38,091 bases of DNA, from positions 1 through 38,091 of the forward strand of contig JBLHMO010000011.1 in assembly GCA_047622145.1 (NCBI GenBank), written 5' to 3'. The translations under genes and the position numbers were made by a program. Origin of the DNA: Litorivivens sp047622145. Its GTDB lineage: Bacteria; Pseudomonadota; Gammaproteobacteria; Pseudomonadales; Spongiibacteraceae. Shown here one piece after another: positions 1 through 8,111 of this stretch (position 1 is the stretch's first letter; each line of letters opens with the position of its first letter). The notes under the pieces were generated by a model. It had not been told where the DNA came from. It did no database searches and saw only the letters and a program-made list of their open reading frames with translations.

Positions 1-1062
1 GTTGATCGTAAAGGGCTCGAGGCCGCTGAGGCGCGTGGCTACCGGTATTTCCGGAATTACGCGCGGACTCACATCGGCCACAGACTCAGCGATTTTTTCG
101 ATATGTGCGGGCGTGGTACCACAGCAGCCGCCCACCAGATTCAGGAAGCCACGTTCGCCCAACTCGCGCAGTTCGCGGCTCATATCAGCCGGTGTCTCAT
201 CATACTCGCCAAATTCGTTGGGCAGGCCGGCGTTAAAGTGACCGCTGACATAGCAATCCGCAGCTTCGGCTAGTTCCTCGAAGAAAGGGCGAATTTCGGA
301 AATACGGCGTCCACAGTTGGTGCCAACAATTAAGGGCTTGGCGTGGGCAATTGCATTCCAAAAAGCAGTTGGCGTTTGCCCCGACAGGGTGCGGCCACTG
401 ACGTCAGGGAAGGTTACCGAAATCATGATCGGTATTTCCTTGTTGCTGTCGTCAAAGTATTTCAGCAGGGCGTAAACTGCCGCTTTGGCATTGAGGCTGT
501 CGAAGATCGTTTCGATTAACAGCAGGTCGCAACCGCTCTCCGTTAGTGCTTTGGCAGCGTCGTAGTAATCGTCTACCAGCTCGTCGAAGTGGATATTGCG
601 GGCGGCCGGGTCGTTAACGTCGGGGGAAATAGACGCCGTTTTGGGGGTTGGTCCTAGTATCCCAGCGACAAAGCGTGGCTTGTCTGGTGTCGCAGCGGTT
701 TGCGCATCGGCCACGTCGCGGGCTAATTTGGCGCCGGCACGATTTAGATCGTCCGCCACGAAGCCCATTTCGTAATCGCCTTGGGCAATTCGCGTCGAGT
801 TAAAGGTATTGCTGCAGATGATGTCCGCGCCAGAATCCAGATAGGCCTGATGAATTTCCTTGATGACATCGGGACGGGTAATCGACAAAAGGTCGTTATT
901 GCCCTTGATGTCGAGGTGGTAGTCCGCAAAACGCTCGCCGCGATAATCGCCTTCTTCGAGCTTATAGCTCTGAATCATGCTGCCCATGGCGCCATCGATG
1001 ATCAGAATTCGGTTTTTGAGTGCGTCTTTGAGTGTTTGTATGCGCTGCGCCTGGTCTGCCAT
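1..1062 (-). CDS. metH: Methionine synthase, cobalamin-dependent, N-terminal part (partial)
   Basis: The frame stays open from an ATG at 1062 to the left edge (354 codons), so the gene is cut by the window. It encodes the homocysteine-binding barrel of B12-dependent methionine synthase, which transfers the methyl group from methyl-cobalamin to homocysteine in the cytoplasm. Visible marks are the N-terminal IDGAMGS, SGADIICSNTFNST, GPTPKTASISPDV, ETIFDSLNAKAA, NAGLPNEFGEYD and VGGCCGTTPAHI. The three zinc ligands are Cys250 and Cys313/Cys314, three residues offset from the E. coli positions 247/310/311. The loop after Cys250 reads GRRISE where relatives I recall have ALGPDE, at equal length. 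The final residues LSGLEPFTIN mark the linker to the folate-binding domain. It is divergent from nfuA. No cobalamin riboswitch was recognised in the 214-bp leader. Confidence 0.97.
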   Translation of the reverse strand, partial: MADQAQRIQTLKDALKNRILIIDGAMGSMIQSYKLEEGDYRGERFADYHLDIKGNNDLLSITRPDVIKEIHQAYLDSGADIICSNTFNSTRIAQGDYEMGFVADDLNRAGAKLARDVADAQTAATPDKPRFVAGILGPTPKTASISPDVNDPAARNIHFDELVDDYYDAAKALTESGCDLLLIETIFDSLNAKAAVYALLKYFDDSNKEIPIMISVTFPDVSGRTLSGQTPTAFWNAIAHAKPLIVGTNCGRRISEIRPFFEELAEAADCYVSGHFNAGLPNEFGEYDETPADMSRELRELGERGFLNLVGGCCGTTPAHIEKIAESVADVSPRVIPEIPVATRLSGLEPFTIN

Positions 1063-1191
1063 TGTGCTGCTAAATCCTCAATAATTGTGCGGGAATGCCC
1101 CGAATTTTGTTCGAATTGCTTCTTTAATACGTCTTTGCTTACGTCGAAATTGGGCTTCGTGGTAAACTGCGGAATTCTAACAGACTCTCCC

Positions 1192-1205
1192 GGTGAATTC
1201 TCACC
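1192..1205. promoter_or_regulatory. Small dyad in the metH-nfuA divergent intergenic region
   Basis: GGTGA-ATTC-TCACC is a perfect 5-bp dyad with a 4-base centre, lying between the divergent metH and nfuA starts. It does not fit the MetR (TGAA-N5-TTCA) or MetJ box patterns. It may be an operator or chance. Confidence 0.2.
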
Positions 1206-1276
1206 TCGCGTACAGTCGCGGTGCTTGAGTTCGGAGGCCTGTGCTAAACCATGCACTATGATGCAAAGAGGTAATT

Positions 1277-1900
1277 ATGTCGGAAGGTCAAGTCGCTGTA
1301 TTAGACAGCGCAGAAGTGAAAATGACCATCACCGAATCCGGTCAGGAATATCTGGCCGAGTTGCTTGCCAAGCAGGGCGACGATGTTCTGGGTGTGCGCG
1401 TGTTTATTACGCAACCCGGTACGCCCAAGGCTGAAACCTGTATCGCCTATTGCCGTGAAGGTGATGACAAGGACGATGATATTCGTATTGAATACCCCAC
1501 GCTTAACGTGTTTGTCGAGTCTCGCAGTATCCCATTTTTGGAAGACGCGACCGTTGATTACGCCACGGATCGCATGGGCGGGCAATTGACCATCAAGGCG
1601 CCCAACTCACGTCTGCCGCGTGTAAATGAGGCCAGTCCATTGGAAGACCGCGTGAACTACCTGCTTTACAACGAGGTCAATCCCTCGCTGGCTGCCCACG
1701 GTGGTGAAGTATCCTTGATCGAGATTACTGAAGATAAAGTGGCTATTTTGAAATTTGGCGGCGGCTGCCAAGGCTGTGGAATGGTCGATGTAACGCTAAA
1801 AGAAGGTGTTGAGAAATCAATGATGGAGCAGATACCTGAACTGACCGGTGTTCGCGATATGACGGATCATTCCAATACCGAGAATGCCTACTTCAAGTAG
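1277..1900 (+). CDS. nfuA: Fe-S cluster biogenesis/carrier protein NfuA
   Basis: The protein has 207 residues, a little longer than E. coli NfuA (about 191). It assembles and delivers [4Fe-4S] clusters to apo-enzymes in the cytoplasm. The N-terminal half (about 15-110) is a degenerate A-type carrier domain (TITESGQEYLAELL ... TDRMGGQLTIKAPN). The C-terminal Nfu domain (about 120-200) carries the cluster-binding pair Cys164 and Cys167 in GGGCQGCGMVDVTLKEGVE. The ATG is preceded by AGAGG at 1267-1271. It is divergent from metH, and its 3' end overlaps mtnA tail-to-tail by 8 bp. Assignment is secure from the motif and two-domain layout. Confidence 0.97.
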   Translation: MSEGQVAVLDSAEVKMTITESGQEYLAELLAKQGDDVLGVRVFITQPGTPKAETCIAYCREGDDKDDDIRIEYPTLNVFVESRSIPFLEDATVDYATDRMGGQLTIKAPNSRLPRVNEASPLEDRVNYLLYNEVNPSLAAHGGEVSLIEITEDKVAILKFGGGCQGCGMVDVTLKEGVEKSMMEQIPELTGVRDMTDHSNTENAYFK

Positions 1901-2963
1901 GTGATGCGTCGGACGCAAAGCAGCTATTAAGGCCGTTCGCAAAGGGCGGTTTGATTAACCCCTTCTCCGTAATAATCCCCGTTACCAGCTCTGCTGGCGT
2001 AATATCGAAGGCCGGATTTTGCACCGTAATGTCGCTTACCGTAGCCTGATAGTCGCCGACTCGACGCACTTCGTCGCCGTGGCGCTGCTCAATGGGAATC
2101 GAGCGGCCATCAGGCGTATTGAGGTCAATGGTGGAGGACGGGCAAGCAACATAAAAGGGAATGCCGTAATGCTTGGCCAGTATGGCCACGCCCAGCGTGC
2201 CAATCTTATTGGCAACATCACCGTTAGCCGCAACGCGATCTGTGCCGACGATGACGAGCTGAATCTGGCCGGAGGCCATGGTGTGCGCCGCCATATTGTC
2301 GGTTAGCAAAGTAACGTCGATGCCGGCGCAGTGCAGCTCCCAGCTCGTTAGTCTGGAACCTTGCAGCAGCGGTCGGGTTTCATTGGCAAAAACGCGGAAT
2401 TTTCGACCGGCCTGATGTGCGAGATACATGGGGGCAGTCGCGGTACCGATGCCACCCGTTGCCAGCGAGCCAGCATTGCAGTGGGTCATCACACCGGCGC
2501 CGTCTGCAATGAGGGCTAAACCGTGCTCACCAATTGCCTGACACAGGGCCTGATCTTGAGCGTGGATGGTTTTGGCTTCCTCCACTAGCAGCGCGTACAG
2601 TTGCTGCGCGCTATCGCCAGTATACCTGCGAGCTATGTCCAGCATTCGGTCCAGGGCCCATTTCAAATTGACGGCAGTAGGTCTGGAGCTGCTGATAAAG
2701 TCGGCTTGGGGCTGCAGTTGCGCTCTAAAATCGGCAAGTGCTACTTCGCGCCATTGACGCATCACGATGCAAAAACCGTAGGCCGCGGCGATACCAATGG
2801 CCGGTGCACCGCGTACTTTTAGTTGATGAATGCTGTCAAAGAGTTGTTGTGCACTGGTTTGCTGCTCGTAGTTAACGCTGTGGGGTAGGCGAGTTTGGTC
2901 TAACAACCAAAGCTCGCCGTCAGCCCAGCGAATACTGGCGGGCGATTTAGCGGGGCTGGCCAT
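1893..2963 (-). CDS. mtnA: S-methyl-5-thioribose-1-phosphate isomerase
   Basis: This 356-residue enzyme converts methylthioribose-1-phosphate to methylthioribulose-1-phosphate in the methionine salvage pathway. The family signatures are present: VRGAPAIGIAAAYG near residue 50, SSRPTAVNLKWALDRM, and THCNAGSLATGGIGTA with the proposed catalytic Cys162. The catalytic Asp242 sits in IVGTDRVAANGDVANKIGT. The ATG overlaps the stop of the upstream DAHP synthase by one base (TAATG), so the two are probably translated from one message. No other salvage genes (mtnB, mtnC, mtnD) are in the window, so the rest of the pathway must lie elsewhere or be absent. Confidence 0.97.
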   Translation of the reverse strand: MASPAKSPASIRWADGELWLLDQTRLPHSVNYEQQTSAQQLFDSIHQLKVRGAPAIGIAAAYGFCIVMRQWREVALADFRAQLQPQADFISSSRPTAVNLKWALDRMLDIARRYTGDSAQQLYALLVEEAKTIHAQDQALCQAIGEHGLALIADGAGVMTHCNAGSLATGGIGTATAPMYLAHQAGRKFRVFANETRPLLQGSRLTSWELHCAGIDVTLLTDNMAAHTMASGQIQLVIVGTDRVAANGDVANKIGTLGVAILAKHYGIPFYVACPSSTIDLNTPDGRSIPIEQRHGDEVRRVGDYQATVSDITVQNPAFDITPAELVTGIITEKGLIKPPFANGLNSCFASDASPT

Positions 2964-4030
2964 TAACGCGCTGGCAGCACAGCTTTGAGCTTGCTGTGCA
3001 TGGCGAGAATCGCCTTTTCAGTATCGTCCCAGCCAATGCAACCATCGGTAACTGATACCCCATACTGAAGCTCGTCCAGATTGGCGGGTATCTTCTGGCT
3101 GCCTGCGTGGATATGGCTTTCAACCATCAAGCCGACAATCGAGGTATTGCCTTCCAGAATCTGGTTGGTGACATTCTCCATGACCAGCGGCTGCAATTCC
3201 GGTTGCTTGTTGGAATTGGCGTGGCTGCAATCGACCATGATATTGGCCGCGAGCTTGTGTTTAGCCAGTTCGTCTTCTGAAAGCTTGATATGCACGGAAT
3301 CGTAGTTGGGGCCCGAGCTGCCACCGCGCAAGACCACGTGGGCGTAAGGATTGCCACGAGTATGAATGACCGAAACCTGGCCTTCATTGTTGATGCCCAG
3401 AAAACGGTGGGGCTTAGAGGCCGATTGCATGGCGTTGATAGCCACTTCCAGCCCGCCATCGGTGCCGTTTTTAAAGCCAACCGACGAAGACAGTCCGCTG
3501 GCCATTTCGCGGTGAGTCTGTGATTCAGTGGTGCGCGCACCAATGGCCGACCAGGCAATACAGTCCTGCAGGTACTGGGGTGAGATAGGATCCAGCGCCT
3601 CGGTGGAGGTGGGCAGGCCCAGCTCACTGATGTCTATCAGCAGCTTGCGGCCGATATGCAGCCCATCCTGAATTTTAAAGGTGTCATTCAGGTAGGGGTC
3701 ATTGATCAGACCTTTCCAGCCAACGGTGGTGCGCGGCTTTTCAAAATAGACACGCATCACCACGTGGATGGTGTCTTCCACCTTCGCGGCGAGCGCTTTC
3801 AGACGCTTGGCATAGTCCATGGCGGCATCGACATCGTGGATCGAACAGGGGCCAACGACAATAAATAAGCGATGGTCCTTGCGATCCAGAATATTACGGA
3901 TAACCTGTCGCGATTGGCTGACTGTTTCAGCGGCCACTTGGGACAGCGGCAATTCAGTTTTCAGTTGCTCAGGGGTGATAAGAATTTCTTGGGCAGCAAC
4001 ATTTACGTTTTCAAGTACTTCAGTATTCAT
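2963..4030 (-). CDS. 3-deoxy-7-phosphoheptulonate (DAHP) synthase, class I (AroF/G/H type)
   Basis: This 355-residue enzyme condenses phosphoenolpyruvate and erythrose-4-phosphate, the first step of the shikimate pathway. Typical family blocks are FIVVGPCSIHD, MRVYFEKPRTTVGWKGLINDP, WSAIGARTTESQTHREMASGLS, VGFKNGTDGG, LRGG, VDCSHANSNK and VMVESHIHAGSQ. The stretch GQVSVIHTRGNPYAHVVLRGG resembles the corresponding part of AroH (Trp-sensitive) as I recall it, but which amino acid inhibits this enzyme cannot be read safely, so no single symbol is given. The ATG has an upstream GGGAA. The gene is translationally coupled to mtnA and divergent from the small secreted protein. No operator for TyrR or TrpR was recognised. 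Confidence 0.95.
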   Translation of the reverse strand: MNTEVLENVNVAAQEILITPEQLKTELPLSQVAAETVSQSRQVIRNILDRKDHRLFIVVGPCSIHDVDAAMDYAKRLKALAAKVEDTIHVVMRVYFEKPRTTVGWKGLINDPYLNDTFKIQDGLHIGRKLLIDISELGLPTSTEALDPISPQYLQDCIAWSAIGARTTESQTHREMASGLSSSVGFKNGTDGGLEVAINAMQSASKPHRFLGINNEGQVSVIHTRGNPYAHVVLRGGSSGPNYDSVHIKLSEDELAKHKLAANIMVDCSHANSNKQPELQPLVMENVTNQILEGNTSIVGLMVESHIHAGSQKIPANLDELQYGVSVTDGCIGWDDTEKAILAMHSKLKAVLPAR

Positions 4031-4130
4031 TTAAAATTCCCGCGACAAGCCGGGTAGACTTTCGGTTGAGTGATTTAAAAGGGCGCAAAGCTGCGCATTC
4101 TAACGCAAAAGATACGCTATGGGGTATGTC

Positions 4131-4427
4131 ATGAACCGCCAGTTAGCAGCCTTTACGCTAATATTTTTGCCATTGATGTTGTTCGGTGAGGGCTTGGCTG
4201 CGAACGAACAGGATCCCGACGCCGCGCAGCGCTCAGAAGGCGACGCACTGCCCGTGGTCAAGCTCAGCCCGCACATGCGAGAGCAGGACCGTGGTCTCAC
4301 ACTCGATTGCCGGCAGCTGGCGCAGGGGGATGCTCGCAGCGAGCCTGAAAAGCAGTGGCTCGAGGAGCGTAAAAATGCGTGCCTTGAACGCTATCGTGCG
4401 TTTTCACCTCGGTCGGACCAGCGATGA
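4131..4427 (+). CDS. Small secreted hypothetical protein
   Basis: A 98-residue protein that I do not recognise. It begins with a clear signal peptide (MNRQLAAFTLIFLPLMLFGEGLAA, cleavage likely after LAA), followed by a charged, hydrophilic mature part of about 75 residues. That part has two cysteines (in LDCRQL and NACLERY) which could form a disulfide in the periplasm. I chose the ATG at 4131 because GGGGT precedes it; an in-frame ATG at 4119 has no ribosome site. Its TGA overlaps the rlmD ATG (ATGA), so it is co-translated with rlmD. Its function is unknown. Confidence 0.7.
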   Translation: MNRQLAAFTLIFLPLMLFGEGLAANEQDPDAAQRSEGDALPVVKLSPHMREQDRGLTLDCRQLAQGDARSEPEKQWLEERKNACLERYRAFSPRSDQR

Positions 4428-5728
4428 AGCGGCGCGGTCCCACGTTCTTCAAACCCGCAAAAGTGGCTCCCAAGCTCTGGCGCGATACTCTTGAAATAAT
4501 TGATTTAAGTGACGATGGCCGCGGCATAGCCAGACGAGCCGGTAAGGCAGTGTTCGTTCGGGGAGCGCTCAACGGTGAGCGCGTGGAAGCGCGCAGTGAA
4601 AATGTGAGTAGCCGTTACGATGAGGCCGCAGTCATTTCAGTACTCGAACCCGCGTCGGTGCGTGTGCAAGCTCGCTGCCGACACTATGACAATTGCGGCG
4701 GCTGCCAATTGCAGCACCTGAGTGCAGAAGCTCAGCAGGCACACAAAGACCAGCGTTTTGCGGGCCTGCTATCGCGTTTGGCGCACGATGTAGAACGCAC
4801 TCAAGCCCCTATTGTTGGAGATAGCTGGCACTACCGGCATCGTATAAGGCTGCATTTTTCGATACACAAAAGGCAGTTGGCCTTGGGCTTTCGCGCCGCT
4901 AAAAGCCATCGCATTACAGAGGTTCCCGGCTGCCAAGTTTTGCGGCCGGCGCTGACCACATGCTTGCAGCAGATTTATAAGCATAAGTCCGCTTTGTTGA
5001 AGCTGCGCTCGGGCATGCTGATGCTTGCGGAATCGGACAGCGGCGCAGTGAGCGCACATTTGGTCTTGGATCGCCGGCCAACACAAACCGTGATGGCTGG
5101 TTTTTTATCCGAGTTTTGTATGCCGGTAATGGGTATCTCTGCGGCCGGTGAAACACTATGGACGGCGGAAGATCAAACAAAAAACCTATACCCGGGTCAG
5201 GGCTGGCATTTTCAGCCGCAAGATTTTAGTCAGGTAAATCCAGAAATAAACACCGCGATCGTAGCGCAGTTGAGCGCCTGGTTGGCAGCGCAGCCGGAGG
5301 ATAATGTGGTCGATGCCTTTTCTGGGCTGGGGAACTTTTCTCTTGCACTCGCGGCGTCGGGAGCAGCAATAACCGGTATTGAGCTGGATTCGGCTATGGT
5401 GGTGCGAGCACGAGAAAATGCTCAGGTGTGGCCGAAACTGCAATTTATACAGGGTGATTTGTTTAGCGACGCGTACCGCTTACCGAAAAACACCACCAAG
5501 CTCGTGCTTGATCCGCCGCGCGCGGGGGCGGCGGCCCTGTGTCGAACGCTCGCCGGCAGTAGAGTGGAGCGTATTGTATACGTCAGCTGCGATCCTGCAA
5601 CACTGGAACGTGATGCCGGCATACTGCTGAGCGCGGGCTACCAGCTCCGTGAGACGCGCTGGGCCGATATGTTTCCCCAGAGCTACCATATGGAATTGCT
5701 CTGTCTGTTTGAGCGTGCTCCGGTTTAA
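4424..5728 (+). CDS. rlmD: 23S rRNA (uracil-1939-C5)-methyltransferase RlmD
   Basis: This 434-residue SAM-dependent enzyme makes m5U1939 in 23S rRNA. An N-terminal TRAM-like domain (about 20-78) is followed by the iron-sulfur cysteines Cys85, Cys91 and Cys94 (CRHYDNCGGC) and Cys170 (VPGC). The methyltransferase domain has VVDAFSGLGNFSLALA (SAM loop), LDPPRAG, and YVSCDPATLERD with nucleophile Cys389, the same number as in E. coli RumA/RlmD. It ends with DMFPQSYHMELLCLFER, typical of the RNA m5U methyltransferase family. It overlaps the upstream small gene by 4 bp. Confidence 0.97.
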   Translation: MKRRGPTFFKPAKVAPKLWRDTLEIIDLSDDGRGIARRAGKAVFVRGALNGERVEARSENVSSRYDEAAVISVLEPASVRVQARCRHYDNCGGCQLQHLSAEAQQAHKDQRFAGLLSRLAHDVERTQAPIVGDSWHYRHRIRLHFSIHKRQLALGFRAAKSHRITEVPGCQVLRPALTTCLQQIYKHKSALLKLRSGMLMLAESDSGAVSAHLVLDRRPTQTVMAGFLSEFCMPVMGISAAGETLWTAEDQTKNLYPGQGWHFQPQDFSQVNPEINTAIVAQLSAWLAAQPEDNVVDAFSGLGNFSLALAASGAAITGIELDSAMVVRARENAQVWPKLQFIQGDLFSDAYRLPKNTTKLVLDPPRAGAAALCRTLAGSRVERIVYVSCDPATLERDAGILLSAGYQLRETRWADMFPQSYHMELLCLFERAPV

Positions 5729-5830
5729 TGAGTTAGGCCAGTATTGCTCGGTAGCGCCGGTGTTTGTGCCATGCCGGCCTGAGCAGCGTATGATAGAAAG
5801 CCATAAAAAAAACTCCGGCTGTTGCACATT

Positions 5831-8110
5831 ATGTTGTTATCCCTATCTGGACGAACACCGTTTCTACGACTGTGCGCGATGGCTGCTGCACTTGTGCTGG
5901 CGGGCTGTCACAGCAGCTCTAGCTCTAGTCCGGCCAGCTCATCGACGGGTAGCGCCGTCGAGTCGTCAATTCCCAATAATTCGACGCCGGCTTCTTCCGC
6001 AAGAGTACCCAGTGGCGCTCCCGCTGCGGCTTTTGGGCACGAGCCACAGCTGCCGGGGAATCCAGCCTGGATATTTAGCGAGGGTTCGCCCAGAACCTCG
6101 GGTACTGGTCGCTATGCGCATGGCGCATTTTACTGGACCGATTTTCTCTACGATGCTTCAGGTGCGAAGGGCGTGAACGTGCCGATCTATCGGGTGGGGA
6201 CGCCCAGCGGCGGCAGCCTGCACTATCCCGATGAGAATATGGCCGGCAACGGCGCTGATATATTTCGGGTCGGTATTGGCCTCGACAATGGCAGCAGCTA
6301 TTGGCGGGTAGATTGGCTGACCTTACTGGATCCCTCGGTCCCCATCGCCGCCTTTGCGGTAGATTACAAAGACGGTGGCAGTGATGGCTGGCCGGGAATC
6401 AGTGGCTTGCGTAGCCCTGGTATCGATGCCGTTATCTTTCTATCGAGCAAGGGGGTCTTGGTCGATTTCAAAGACGGCAATGGTCCACAGGCCGTCGGCG
6501 AGATCAGCCATGATCTGCCCTCGCAGTCCTTTGTTGCAAAACTACCTGCTGCTTTGTTCGGGATAAGTGAGCAATCGACCTGGACAGTCTATCTCGCATC
6601 GGGAATACATGACGGCAATGGCGGGTTCCTCGACGACAATGCCGGATTCCGCAAACTGCCCACTCAGCCGCCCGTGTTCAATATGGCCTTTCGCGATTAC
6701 AGCGACGAGCCACCGCTGAATAACTTTTGGTTCGATGATAGCCAATCCATCGCTCTGAATAGTGGCGATGTCAGCGCTTTTGCTTTAGCGCTGGATTGGG
6801 GGCGAATGGGCGAAACCGAGCCAGAGCCCTTGGTAAGCGGCTATAGCAACCGCTGGTATGTGTCCTCGCTGATAGGTGCCCAGCTTGGCGACGGTAGTTT
6901 TCCGGCGGGCGTCAATCGCGGCGAGAACCCAACCAATAATCCACAATACTTTGATCGAATTCAGCCCTATGGCATCTACGTGCCGAAAAATTATAAGGCG
7001 GACGCTGCGCAACCGACAATGTTCACTTGGTTGCTACACAGCCTGACCCAGAATCACAACCAATACAGCGCGACGGTGCCCAACTTTCTTGACGGTGCCT
7101 GCGAGCGCTTGCGGCAATCTATTTGTGCAACGACGCTAGGGCGGGGCGGTGCCGGTTCCTACCGAGCAGGAGCCGAGGTCGACTTTTGGGAAGTGTGGCG
7201 CGACGTCGCCCAGCATTTCACCATCGACGGTGAGCGCACCATCAGCGCCGGATACTCGATGGGAGCTATCGGCACAATCAATCTAATGATCAAATACCCA
7301 GAGGTGTTTGCCGGCGGCGTGATACTCGCGGGTAGCAACGGTACGCTGCCGCTGATCGAAAATTTAAAATGGAATGGCTACTACCAGGCTCACGGTAGTT
7401 TTGACGAGCTAGTGCCGTTTCCGGAAGCGCGCGCGACAGTTGATGCGGTGCGCGACAATGGCTACCGCTATGTTTTCGACCATTATTTTGCAGAGGACCA
7501 CGTTGTCTGGACACTGAAAGATGAGGCCTATTCCGCTTACGAAGAAGCAGCACAATGGATGGTGACCTGGTTAGCAGAAACCGGGGCACGCAAACAGAAT
7601 CCGGGTAACTTCGTCTATCGCTGGAACCCAGAGGAAGTCGACAGCACCCTTGGCATTGGCCCTCGTGGTGCATGGTGGCTCGATGCGATCACTGCGGTGG
7701 AAGGAGTCAGCGATGCCCGAATCGAGTTAGATTCCGGCGCTATTGCAGAAGCGAGCTACACGGTTGAGCCGTTATCGCAGGCCTTTGTCGCACCGAATCA
7801 GATGACGCTGAGCCCGGCTATTCGCGAGGAGCAGCGCTGGAATTTTGGCGAATTTAAAGCTCTAACGGGATTGCTTAGTGTCAAACTGCTCAACGTCGCA
7901 GCTCTGAGGCTTGATCTCGCCCGTGCCGGCATTGCCGCGCGCGACGACAAGCGCATAGAAGTGTCGAGTGGCAACCCCGTAAGCCTAACCTTAACGGGCT
8001 TGGTGAATGGCACCCTTGTGCGCGCGGGCAGCGTTAGTCGTACGGTTGAGGGTGCTGAAGTTGTCATTCAACTGCCCGCGGGTGACGGGCAATCGGTGGT
8101 CTTCGACTAA
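5831..8110 (+). CDS. Large lipoprotein: beta-rich N-terminal module plus alpha/beta-hydrolase (esterase/peptidase-like)
   Basis: The start region has no good ribosome site: ATG 5831 is chosen, and an in-frame TTG at 5822 is the alternative (numbers below count from the TTG). A signal peptide ends in the lipobox LVLAGC (Cys29), followed by a Ser/Pro/Ala-rich tether to about residue 70. Residues about 75-330 look like a beta-rich domain, perhaps related to the DOMON-like/glucodextranase C-terminal module. Residues about 380-590 form an alpha/beta-hydrolase: nucleophile Ser479 in GYSMGAIG, likely acid Asp528 in GSFDELVPF, likely His560 in AEDHVVW. The last about 150 residues are another beta-type region. 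This suggests a surface or periplasmic esterase or peptidase; the substrate is unknown. It converges with the LLM gene with one base between stop codons. Confidence 0.8.
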   Translation: MLLSLSGRTPFLRLCAMAAALVLAGCHSSSSSSPASSSTGSAVESSIPNNSTPASSARVPSGAPAAAFGHEPQLPGNPAWIFSEGSPRTSGTGRYAHGAFYWTDFLYDASGAKGVNVPIYRVGTPSGGSLHYPDENMAGNGADIFRVGIGLDNGSSYWRVDWLTLLDPSVPIAAFAVDYKDGGSDGWPGISGLRSPGIDAVIFLSSKGVLVDFKDGNGPQAVGEISHDLPSQSFVAKLPAALFGISEQSTWTVYLASGIHDGNGGFLDDNAGFRKLPTQPPVFNMAFRDYSDEPPLNNFWFDDSQSIALNSGDVSAFALALDWGRMGETEPEPLVSGYSNRWYVSSLIGAQLGDGSFPAGVNRGENPTNNPQYFDRIQPYGIYVPKNYKADAAQPTMFTWLLHSLTQNHNQYSATVPNFLDGACERLRQSICATTLGRGGAGSYRAGAEVDFWEVWRDVAQHFTIDGERTISAGYSMGAIGTINLMIKYPEVFAGGVILAGSNGTLPLIENLKWNGYYQAHGSFDELVPFPEARATVDAVRDNGYRYVFDHYFAEDHVVWTLKDEAYSAYEEAAQWMVTWLAETGARKQNPGNFVYRWNPEEVDSTLGIGPRGAWWLDAITAVEGVSDARIELDSGAIAEASYTVEPLSQAFVAPNQMTLSPAIREEQRWNFGEFKALTGLLSVKLLNVAALRLDLARAGIAARDDKRIEVSSGNPVSLTLTGLVNGTLVRAGSVSRTVEGAEVVIQLPAGDGQSVVFD

Positions 8111-8111
8111 C

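Noticed and set aside
1063..1276. Cobalamin or SAH riboswitch before metH
   Set aside because: No B12-box or other riboswitch core was recognised in the 214-bp region; only a small dyad is present.
781..1434. 217-codon plus-strand frame
   Set aside because: It runs opposite metH and into nfuA; its translation shows no family features, while MetH and NfuA are certain.
3127..3627. 166-codon minus-strand frame
   Set aside because: It is a shifted-frame shadow of the DAHP synthase, whose motifs are all in the other frame.
5649..6176. 175-codon plus-strand frame
   Set aside because: It overlaps the end of rlmD and the lipoprotein start in another frame, and the translation looks like random Arg/Cys-rich shadow.
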